Shown piece after piece: positions 1 through 7,337 of a DNA stretch of 7,337 nt (positions are counted from its first letter, which is position 1; the number at the start of each line of letters is the position of its first letter). Below the pieces are notes generated by a model. It had not been told where the DNA came from. It saw only the letters and a program-made list of their open reading frames with translations, and ran no database searches. Origin of the DNA: JBBCJM01 sp037190175 (GTDB lineage Bacteria > Pseudomonadota > Alphaproteobacteria > Rhodobacterales > Rhodobacteraceae); contig JBBCJM010000233.1 in NCBI GenBank assembly GCA_037190175.1, forward strand, positions 1 through 7,337. The letters are read 5' to 3'. A program made the position numbers and the translations under genes.

Positions 1-20
1 CCCCCCCCCCCCCCCCCCCC
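1..20. other. Homopolymer of 20 C at the window edge, likely artefact
   Basis: The window opens with 20 consecutive cytosines and then runs straight into good glyS coding sequence. In the glyS frame this would encode consecutive prolines, which does not fit the gene. A poly-C run at a contig start is the reverse complement of poly-G, a known false call of two-colour short-read chemistry, so an assembly-edge artefact is the simplest reading. A real C tract cannot be excluded from this sequence alone. Confidence 0.7.
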
Positions 21-1565
21 GCGATCCTGCATGACGCCGAAAGCGCGGCCTTCGCGCAGGGGCTGGAGCTGGTGGCCGACCCGGGGCTCTTGACCGAGGT
101 CGCGGGGCTGGTGGAATGGCCGGTGGTGATCCTGGGCAGGATCGCGCCGGAGTTCCTGCACCTGCCGCCTGAAGTCCTGCAAACCTCCATGCGCGAGCAT
201 CAGAAGTTCTTTTCGCTGAGGAACCCCGCCACCGGCCGGATCGAGGGCTTCGTGACCGTGGCCAACCGCGAGACCGCCGACCACGGCGCCACCATCCTGG
301 CGGGCAACCGCAAGGTGCTGTCGGCGCGGCTCTCCGACGCCCGGTTCTTCTGGGAGAACGATTTGCGGGTGGCGAAGGCGGGCATGGCGGAATGGGCCGA
401 GGGGCTGAAGTCCGTGACCTTCCACAACAAGCTCGGCTCGCAGGCCGACCGCATCGACCGCATCGCGGCTCTCGCCCGCGAGATCGCGCCGCTGGTGGGG
501 GCCGACTTCGCGCAGGCCGAACGCGCGGCGCGGATCGCCAAGCTCGACCTGCGCTCGGCCATGGTGGGCGAGTTCCCCGAGTTGCAGGGCACCATGGGCC
601 GCTACTACGCGCTGGAGGCCGGCGAGCCCGAGCCGGTGGCCAACGCCGCCCGCGACCACTATTCGCCGCTGGGCCCCTCGGACGCGGTGCCGACCGAGCC
701 CGTCTCGGTGGCGGTGGCGCTGGCCGACAAGCTCGACACCCTGACCGGCTTCTGGGCCATCGACGAGAAACCCACGGGGTCCAAGGACCCCTTCGCCCTG
801 CGGCGGGCGGCGCTGGGGGTGATCCGGCTGGTGGTGGGGAATGGGGTGCGGGCTTCGATTTCCGACGTGGCATTCTCGCATGGCCGCAGGTTTGGCGAGG
901 AAAGTGCGCGGGACAGATTGCGCGCCGAGGCCGCGATCTTGCGCGAACGGCACCCTAATCCCGATGACCGGCATTCGGTGGAGTTTGACGCAGCACAGAA
1001 GGCCCTTTCACAAGGACTTATTCTGGCTGACGATGTGAGCCAGGATCTCCTCGCCTTCTTCCACGACCGCCTCAAGGTCCATCTCAAGGACCAGGGCATC
1101 CGGCACGACGTGATCGACGCCTGCCTCGCCATGCCGGGGAATGACGACCTCACCCTGCTGGTCAAGCGGGCCGAGGCGCTGGCGGCGGTGCTCAAGACCG
1201 AGGACGGGGCGAACCTGTTGCAGGGGTTCAAGCGGGCCAACAACATCCTGACCCAGGCCGAGCAGAAGGACGGGGTGGAATATTCCTTCGGCCCCGACCC
1301 GAAGCTGGCGGAAGGCCCCGAGGAAGCCGCGCTCTTCGCCGCGCTCGACCGGGCCGAGGCCGCCATCGCCCCTGCCATGAAAGCCGAGGACTTCGCCGCC
1401 GCCATGGCCGCCATGGCCGCGCTGCGCGCGCCCATCGACGCCTTCTTCACCGCGGTGCAGGTCAACAGCGACAACCCGGTGGTGCGCCGCAACCGGCTGA
1501 ACCTGCTGCACCGCATCCGCGCCACCTGCGCCCAGGTCGCCGACCTGACCCGCATCGAGGGCTGA
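3..1565 (+). CDS. glyS: Glycine--tRNA ligase beta subunit, 5'-partial
   Basis: This is the beta subunit of the bacterial alpha2-beta2 glycyl-tRNA synthetase, a cytoplasmic enzyme that charges tRNA-Gly; the alpha subunit GlyQ holds the aminoacylation site. The frame is open from the window edge, so the N-terminus lies outside. From position 21 there are 514 residues, against about 690 in E. coli GlyS. Family hallmarks are LVEWPVV (about 108-128), HYSPLGPSD (about 657-685), ALADKLDTL followed by PTGSKDPFALRRAALGV (about 717-821), LLAFFHDRLKV and QGIRHDVIDA (about 1047-1121), LLQGFKRANNIL (about 1215-1250), and the C-terminal anticodon-binding segment ending in PIDAFFTAV and RRNRLNLL (about 1431-1511). 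The first six codons in frame would be poly-proline, which the family does not have, so the coding sequence is trusted only from position 21. A segment at about 852-1043 has codon use unlike the rest of the gene. Identification is secure. Confidence 0.96.
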   Translation, partial: PPPPPPAILHDAESAAFAQGLELVADPGLLTEVAGLVEWPVVILGRIAPEFLHLPPEVLQTSMREHQKFFSLRNPATGRIEGFVTVANRETADHGATILAGNRKVLSARLSDARFFWENDLRVAKAGMAEWAEGLKSVTFHNKLGSQADRIDRIAALAREIAPLVGADFAQAERAARIAKLDLRSAMVGEFPELQGTMGRYYALEAGEPEPVANAARDHYSPLGPSDAVPTEPVSVAVALADKLDTLTGFWAIDEKPTGSKDPFALRRAALGVIRLVVGNGVRASISDVAFSHGRRFGEESARDRLRAEAAILRERHPNPDDRHSVEFDAAQKALSQGLILADDVSQDLLAFFHDRLKVHLKDQGIRHDVIDACLAMPGNDDLTLLVKRAEALAAVLKTEDGANLLQGFKRANNILTQAEQKDGVEYSFGPDPKLAEGPEEAALFAALDRAEAAIAPAMKAEDFAAAMAAMAALRAPIDAFFTAVQVNSDNPVVRRNRLNLLHRIRATCAQVADLTRIEG

Positions 1566-1580
1566 CCGCTTCTCTTTCGA

Positions 1581-1640
1581 GCCTCAAATATCCTCGGGGT
1601 TAGCCAGCGGTTACGCCATCGGTTCGAGGAACCGCTGGCT
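1581..1640. repeat. Rhodobacterales-type intergenic element with 11-bp inverted repeat
   Basis: Fifteen bases after the glyS stop lies GCCTCAAATATCCTCGGGG (1581-1599). From memory, very similar CCTCAAATATCC-G-tract sequences recur between genes throughout Rhodobacterales genomes. It is followed by a perfect 11-bp inverted repeat: AGCCAGCGGTT at 1602-1612 and AACCGCTGGCT at 1630-1640, with a 17-nt loop. There is no T-run after it, so it is not a classical intrinsic terminator, but as RNA it could protect the glyS 3' end or act as a REP-like element. The hairpin is seen directly; the family assignment is recollection and the function is inference. Confidence 0.55.
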
Positions 1641-1642
1641 TG

Positions 1643-1661
1643 GGGGGGCAGACAGCCCCCC
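1643..1661. repeat. GC-only hairpin following the intergenic element
   Basis: GGGGGGC (1643-1649) and GCCCCCC (1655-1661) form a perfect 7-bp stem around the loop AGACA, three bases after the first inverted repeat. The pair GGGGGGCA...GCCCCCC is a usual continuation of the Rhodobacterales CCTCAAATATCC element as I recall it. A stem this strong could contribute to transcription termination or mRNA 3'-end stability after glyS, but no U-tract follows. Confidence 0.5.
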
Positions 1662-1754
1662 GGCGCCCTCCGCCCGCGCCACAGTCGGCCTGACTTCGCG
1701 GCAGCGGCCAAGGTCGCACTTGCCGGCCCTGTGATTCGGCGTATGCTGCATCCG

Positions 1755-1761
1755 AAAAGGA
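1755..1761 (+). promoter_or_regulatory. Ribosome binding site that decides the PPDK-like start
   Basis: AAAAGGA at 1755-1761 is a good Shine-Dalgarno match with 8 nt to the GTG at 1770. The upstream in-frame candidates, GTG at 1731 and ATG at 1743, have no purine-rich stretch at a suitable distance. This favours the 1770 start. Confidence 0.6.
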
Positions 1762-1769
1762 ATGCCGCG

Positions 1770-4310
<2,541 letters not shown>

Positions 4311-4436
4311 GCAACAATCCCGGCCGCTTGTAGCGGATTCTTCAGAAACCGGATGAAGGTTTGGGCGGAAATCCGCCGATTCGCCTTTGGCGTGTGTTGC
4401 TAATTTGCCACAGGAAATGGACAGGTCTTCACGAGG

Positions 4437-4446
4437 TCGTTAACGA
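4437..4446. promoter_or_regulatory. Perfect palindrome TCGTTAACGA, possible operator
   Basis: The ten bases are fully self-complementary and contain TTAAC, which is half of the alphaproteobacterial CtrA site (TTAA-N7-TTAA). The second TTAA at the right distance is missing, so CtrA binding is only a possibility. It lies about 150 bp before the cell wall hydrolase start, the kind of gene whose expression is often tied to the cell cycle. Confidence 0.25.
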
Positions 4447-4577
4447 TTCGCCCCGCCGCACCGGGGGGATTGTGGCGCCTTCAAGGCGGGATCTTGTCCC
4501 CGGCACGGGATTGTGAACGACCGCCGCTGCCGCGGCCAGAGACAGACCGGACGCCAGCCGAACCGGACACCGGACAC

Positions 4578-4583
4578 GGGGGA
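4578..4583 (+). promoter_or_regulatory. Ribosome binding site of the cell wall hydrolase gene
   Basis: GGGGGA at 4578-4583 lies 9 nt before the ATG at 4593. It supports this start over the longer in-frame reading from 4470, whose extra residues would come before the signal peptide. Confidence 0.55.
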
Positions 4584-4592
4584 CAGACAGCC

Positions 4593-5291
4593 ATGCGTGA
4601 CGGAAACCATCGTCCCGCCGCCCGAAGCGGCATTGCCCGGCGCCGCGGCGCCCTCGCCGGCGCGGGCCTCGCGCTCGCCGCCTGGACCGCGCTCGCCCAG
4701 CCCTCGCAGGCCGAGGTCTCGATCAGCGGCGCCAATGCCCCGCCGGGCGATCCCGGCCTGCAGGTGGCCGCCCTGATGGGGGCCGAACACGCCGCCATCG
4801 CCGCGCTGCCGCACGACGCCACCACCCCGCGTTCGCGCAAGCCGGGGCAAGAGCCCGAGATCCGCATGGATGCCGCCTGGCTGGCGGCCAATGCCCCGCA
4901 GGGCGGCGGGGCCGAGTGGGAATGCCTGGCCCGCGCGGTCTATTTCGAGGCGCGCGGCGAGCCGATCCCCGGCCGGGTGGCGGTGGCCGAGGTGGTGCTG
5001 AACCGCCGCGACAGCGGGGTCTTCCCGCGCTCGGTCTGCGGGGTGGTGAACCAGGGCGGCAACGGCGGCTGCCAGTTCAGCTTCACCTGCGACGGCATCG
5101 CCGACCGCATCGGCGAGGCGCAGGCCTGGCGCGAGGCCGGGCAGATCGCCGCCGTCATGCTGGCCGGCGCGCCGCGCACCCTGACCCGCGGGGCCACCTA
5201 TTTCCATGCGGGCCACGTGCGCCCGGGCTGGGCCTCGCGCTTCGCCCGCACCGCCTCGATCGGGCGCCATCACTTCTACAGCGGGCACTGA
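4593..5291 (+). CDS. Exported cell wall hydrolase, SleB (Hydrolase_2) family
   Basis: This is a 232-aa predicted peptidoglycan hydrolase of the SleB/CwlJ-like family (Pfam Hydrolase_2), likely a lytic transglycosylase acting in the periplasm. The N-terminus has a basic stretch (IARRRGA, residues 14-20), a hydrophobic core (about 21-35) and a probable signal peptidase site near ALA-QPS or SQA-EVS (35-41). The paired arginines resemble a Tat signal but the full consensus is absent. A low-complexity linker (about 45-105) precedes the catalytic domain (about 107-232). That domain opens with ECLARAVYFEARGE, whose Glu119 is the expected catalytic acid, followed by GRVAVAEVVLNR, VCGVVNQGG and CQFSFTCDG, and ends GRHHFYSGH. 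Cysteines 111, 149, 160 and 166 could form disulfides in the periplasm. The ATG at 4593 has GGGGGA 9 nt upstream. The gene stands 78 bp before folB. It has no association with sporulation here: the family is widespread in alphaproteobacteria as a general wall hydrolase. Confidence 0.9.
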   Translation: MRDGNHRPAARSGIARRRGALAGAGLALAAWTALAQPSQAEVSISGANAPPGDPGLQVAALMGAEHAAIAALPHDATTPRSRKPGQEPEIRMDAAWLAANAPQGGGAEWECLARAVYFEARGEPIPGRVAVAEVVLNRRDSGVFPRSVCGVVNQGGNGGCQFSFTCDGIADRIGEAQAWREAGQIAAVMLAGAPRTLTRGATYFHAGHVRPGWASRFARTASIGRHHFYSGH

Positions 5292-5359
5292 AGCAACCGG
5301 CCGCCGGCCCTTGACCCCGGCGACCGCCCGCGTCAGGGAGATCCCGACCGCGCGCCCCC

Positions 5360-5365
5360 GGGTGA
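5360..5365 (+). promoter_or_regulatory. Weak ribosome binding site of folB
   Basis: GGGTGA at 5360-5365 lies only 4 nt before the ATG at 5370, closer than usual. Another in-frame ATG at 5400 would remove ten residues that are outside the FolB domain, but it has no better site upstream, so 5370 is preferred with some doubt. Confidence 0.4.
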
Positions 5366-5369
5366 TCCC

Positions 5370-6272
5370 ATGACCGACCGCATCACCGACGACATCGCGA
5401 TGGCCTTCGCGCACCCCGAGGAACGCGCGGCGGCCTCGGCCGGTACTGCGCCGCGCGACCGCATCTCGCTGCGCGACCATGTGGTGGAGGCCGAGATCGG
5501 CGCCTATCAGCCCGAGCGCGGCCATACCCAGCGGCTGCGCTTCAACGTGGTGGTCGAGGTGCGCCCCGCGCCGCAGCCCCTGGACGACGACGTGGACCGC
5601 ATCCTGTCCTACGACCGGATCGTGGAGGCGATTGCGGCGGAACTGGCGGCCGAGCGGATCAACCTCTTGGAAACATTGGCCGAACGGGTGGCCGAGCGGC
5701 TCTTGGCCGAGCCGCAGGCCATGCGCGCCTTCATCCGCATCGAGAAGCTGGACATCGGGCCCTACGCGCTGGGGGTGGAGATCGTGCGCTCGCGCGCCGA
5801 GGTGCCGGTGCAGCGGGGGGCCGAGGCCTTGCATCCGCTGGTGGTGCATCTGGACAACGCCGCCATCGCCGCGGCGGACCTTTCCGACCGCCTGACGGGG
5901 TGGGAGGCCGGCGGGCCGGTGATCCTGACCGTGGGCCTGCCCGATCTGCCCCGCCCGGTGACCGGCCACGGCCCCACCCAGCGGCGGATCGACCTTCTGG
6001 CCATCGAGCAGAACGCCTGGGTGCTGGCCGCGCGCGACCCGCGCTGCGTGGTGGTGGCCACCCGGTCGGAAATCGACTGGGCCATGCGCCACGGCCGCAC
6101 CGTGGTCTGGGCGCCGTCGAAGATGGTGCTGGACGCGGTGGACGGCCCGGGCTCGCGCGAGCCGGTGGCGCTGGCGCTGTGGCTGGCCGAGACCTTCGCC
6201 GCCCGCCGCCTGCTGGTTCACGGCCCGGTTGCCGCCCCGGCAGGAAGCCGCGTGCCGGTGGAAGCCGCCTGA
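5370..6272 (+). CDS. folB: Dihydroneopterin aldolase with extra C-terminal kinase-like domain
   Basis: The N-terminal half is dihydroneopterin aldolase, which splits 7,8-dihydroneopterin into 6-hydroxymethyl-7,8-dihydropterin and glycolaldehyde in folate synthesis, in the cytoplasm. The FolB domain covers about residues 31-142 (ISLRDHVVEAEIGAY to GVEIVRSR). By comparison with the Staphylococcus aureus enzyme recalled from memory (E22, Y54, E74, K100), the matching residues are E49, Y81, E101 and K126, so activity is expected. The protein has 300 residues, while FolB is normally about 120. The second half (about 155-287) matches the layout of an amino acid kinase domain: an opening beta strand, QRRIDLLAIEQNAWVLAA, VVATRSEIDWAMRHG, VVWAPSKMVL, and ALWLAETFAARRLLVHG. 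The glycine-rich nucleotide-binding loops are absent, so it is probably not an active kinase. The gene precedes folP by 65 bp, fitting a folate operon. FolB assignment is firm; the C-terminal reading is an inference from pattern. Confidence 0.9.
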   Translation: MTDRITDDIAMAFAHPEERAAASAGTAPRDRISLRDHVVEAEIGAYQPERGHTQRLRFNVVVEVRPAPQPLDDDVDRILSYDRIVEAIAAELAAERINLLETLAERVAERLLAEPQAMRAFIRIEKLDIGPYALGVEIVRSRAEVPVQRGAEALHPLVVHLDNAAIAAADLSDRLTGWEAGGPVILTVGLPDLPRPVTGHGPTQRRIDLLAIEQNAWVLAARDPRCVVVATRSEIDWAMRHGRTVVWAPSKMVLDAVDGPGSREPVALALWLAETFAARRLLVHGPVAAPAGSRVPVEAA

Positions 6273-6337
6273 CCGCGCCCCCTTGCGGCGCGCGCCCGGC
6301 CGGGCCAAACCCTCGGGAACCTGTCGTCGAGACCCGC

Positions 6338-7333
6338 ATGATCTATCCCCGCCCGATCCCCATGTCCGATCCGGCCCGGTCGCCCGGTGCGTTGCCCTTG
6401 GCCGGCGGGCCCTTGTGGTTCGACCGGGTGGAGGTGCTGGGGCGGGGGCGGGCGGCGCGGGTGATCCCGGCGGCTGATCTTGACGGCGAGACGCGGGACC
6501 GGCTGGCCGGGGCCCGCCCGGCTCTGGCGGGCCTCAGCCTCGACCGGCCGCGGATCATGGGCATCCTGAACGTGACGCCCGACAGTTTCTCGGACGGCGG
6601 GCGGTATCTGGACGGCGCCGCGGCGCAGGCGCGCGCCCTGGTCGCCGCAGGGGCCGAAATCCTCGACGTGGGGGGCGAGAGCACCCGGCCCGGCGCGGCG
6701 GAGGTGCCGGTGGAGGAGGAGATCGGCCGCGTCCTGCCCGCCATCCGCGCCGCCGCCGGGCTCGCCCCGGTCTCCATCGACACCCGCAAGGCGGCGGTGG
6801 CGGCGGCCGCCTTCGACGCCGGGGCGGCGATCCTGAACGATGTCTCGGCGCTGGGCTTCGACCCCGCGCTAGGCCCCCTGGCGGCGGCCCGGGGCACCCC
6901 GGTGATCCTGATGCACATGCGCGGCACCCCGCAGACCATGCAGGACGACCCGCGCTATGACGACGTGCTGCTGGACGTGTTCGATGAGCTGAAGGCCCGG
7001 CTCACGGCGGCCCAGGCCATGGGCATCCCCCGCGAAAGGCTGGTGGCCGACCCCGGCATCGGCTTCGCCAAGACGGCCGAGCACAACCTGGCTCTGATCC
7101 GCCGCCTCTCGCTCTTCCACGCGCTGGGGGTGCCGCTCATGCTGGGGGCCAGCCGCAAGCGGTTCATCGGCACCATCGGGGGCGAGCCGCAGGCCGACCG
7201 CCGCGCCCCCGGCTCCATCGCCGTGGCGCTGGAGGGGGCGCGGCAGGGGGCCCACCTCCTGCGCGTGCATGACGTGGCCGAGACGAAACAGGCGCTGGCG
7301 CTGTGGTCCGCGCTCAATGGGAGACCGGAATGA
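6338..7333 (+). CDS. folP: Dihydropteroate synthase
   Basis: This cytoplasmic enzyme joins 6-hydroxymethyl-7,8-dihydropterin pyrophosphate to p-aminobenzoate to give 7,8-dihydropteroate; it is the target of sulfonamides. The protein has 331 residues against 282 in E. coli, the extra being an N-terminal extension of about 70 residues before the barrel, starting MIYPRPIPMSDPAR, as I recall from other Rhodobacterales. Motifs in order: GILNVTPDSFSDGG (75-88), GGESTRPGAAEV (112-123), SIDTRKA (146-152), NDVSAL (167-172), MRGTPQTMQ (194-202), DPGIGFAKT (238-246), GASRKRF (270-276) and RVHDV (309-313). E. coli N22, D96, N115, D185, K221, R255 and H257 correspond to N78, D148, N167, D238, K274, R309 and H311, all kept. 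The residues often changed in sulfonamide resistance, F28 and P64 in E. coli, are also kept (F84, P118). The ATG at 6338 is chosen over the one at 6362 by family similarity; neither has a strong ribosome binding site. It follows folB and overlaps the next gene by ATGA. Confidence 0.95.
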   Translation: MIYPRPIPMSDPARSPGALPLAGGPLWFDRVEVLGRGRAARVIPAADLDGETRDRLAGARPALAGLSLDRPRIMGILNVTPDSFSDGGRYLDGAAAQARALVAAGAEILDVGGESTRPGAAEVPVEEEIGRVLPAIRAAAGLAPVSIDTRKAAVAAAAFDAGAAILNDVSALGFDPALGPLAAARGTPVILMHMRGTPQTMQDDPRYDDVLLDVFDELKARLTAAQAMGIPRERLVADPGIGFAKTAEHNLALIRRLSLFHALGVPLMLGASRKRFIGTIGGEPQADRRAPGSIAVALEGARQGAHLLRVHDVAETKQALALWSALNGRPE

Positions 7334-7337
7334 CCCG
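7330..7337 (+). CDS. glmM: Start of next gene, 3'-partial, probably phosphoglucosamine mutase
   Basis: An ATG at 7330 overlaps the folP stop TGA (7331-7333) as ATGA, a typical translationally coupled junction. A purine-rich GGGAGA lies just before it (7319-7324). Only Met, Thr and the first two bases of an Arg codon are visible. GlmM proteins of Rhodobacterales begin Met-Thr-Arg-Lys, and folP-glmM is a common bacterial gene pair, so glmM (glucosamine-6-phosphate to glucosamine-1-phosphate, for UDP-GlcNAc synthesis) is the likely identity. This is inference from order and three residues. Confidence 0.45.

Larger units (their letters stand above)
4311..4592. promoter_or_regulatory. Intergenic region, putative promoter and leader of the hydrolase gene
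   Basis: This 282-bp stretch holds no convincing gene. It has a less GC-rich patch (about 4393-4425) that could hold a promoter, though no clean -35/-10 pair is visible. A short hairpin, GGCGG at 4364-4368 with CCGCC at 4373-4377, could lie in the mRNA end of the PPDK-like gene, but no T-run follows. A perfect 10-bp palindrome TCGTTAACGA lies at 4437-4446. ACCGGAC occurs three times, at 4546-4552, 4562-4568 and 4569-4575, the last two in direct tandem, just upstream of the ribosome binding site. The repeats and palindrome are seen directly; a regulatory role is inference. Confidence 0.4.

Noticed and set aside
4324..4377. Possible intrinsic terminator after the PPDK-like gene
   Set aside because: Only short stems are present (4 bp at 4324-4336 and 5 bp at 4364-4377) and neither is followed by a T-run, so a terminator call is not supported.
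4470..4592. N-terminal extension of the hydrolase reading frame
   Set aside because: The added residues would precede a normal signal peptide, and the ATG at 4593 has a ribosome binding site at a good distance.
4440..6308. A 622-aa open frame on the minus strand across the hydrolase and folB genes
   Set aside because: It spans two well-supported + strand genes and the spacer, is compositionally biased (Arg, Gly, His, Ala), and has no recognisable motif.
5900..6337. Extension of the folP frame upstream into folB
   Set aside because: It overlaps the 3' half of folB in another frame and lacks family similarity before the Met at 6338.

Overview
The window is about 70% G+C, and every supported gene lies on the + strand. 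Protein sequences, gene order and the intergenic sequence all suggest an alphaproteobacterium of the Rhodobacterales (Rhodobacter/Paracoccus-like). No phage, transposon, CRISPR or defence genes were found. Most of the long open frames on the minus strand and in shifted frames are shadows typical of high-GC coding DNA.

Layout, left to right: (1) a run of 20 C at the window edge, probably not genuine sequence, followed by the 3' three-quarters of glyS, the glycyl-tRNA synthetase beta subunit (to 1565); (2) a roughly 200-bp spacer with a CCTCAAATATCC-type box and two perfect hairpins; (3) an 846-aa protein of the pyruvate, phosphate dikinase (PPDK) family (1770-4310), with an intact phosphohistidine domain and intact PEP/pyruvate domain but an altered ATP-grasp domain; (4) a 282-bp spacer with a perfect TCGTTAACGA palindrome and repeated ACCGGAC motifs; (5) an exported SleB-type cell wall hydrolase (4593-5291); (6) a 300-aa dihydroneopterin aldolase (folB, 5370-6272) with an extra C-terminal half that looks like a degenerate amino acid kinase domain; (7) dihydropteroate synthase (folP, 6338-7333); (8) the first codons of another gene, overlapping the folP stop as ATGA, which begins Met-Thr-Arg and is probably glmM.

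folB and folP act close together in folate synthesis: FolB makes 6-hydroxymethyl-dihydropterin, and after pyrophosphorylation by FolK (not in this window) FolP joins it to p-aminobenzoate. If the overlapping gene is glmM, the folate genes are cotranscribed with a gene for a peptidoglycan precursor, a common bacterial arrangement. The hydrolase upstream also acts on the cell wall. glyS and the PPDK-like gene are neighbours but probably separately expressed, given the hairpin-rich spacer.

The two points most worth follow-up are the FolB fusion to a kinase-like domain that lacks glycine-rich nucleotide-binding motifs, and the PPDK homologue whose ATP-binding residues are changed while its other catalytic residues are kept. 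A patch of atypical codon use inside glyS is a third.
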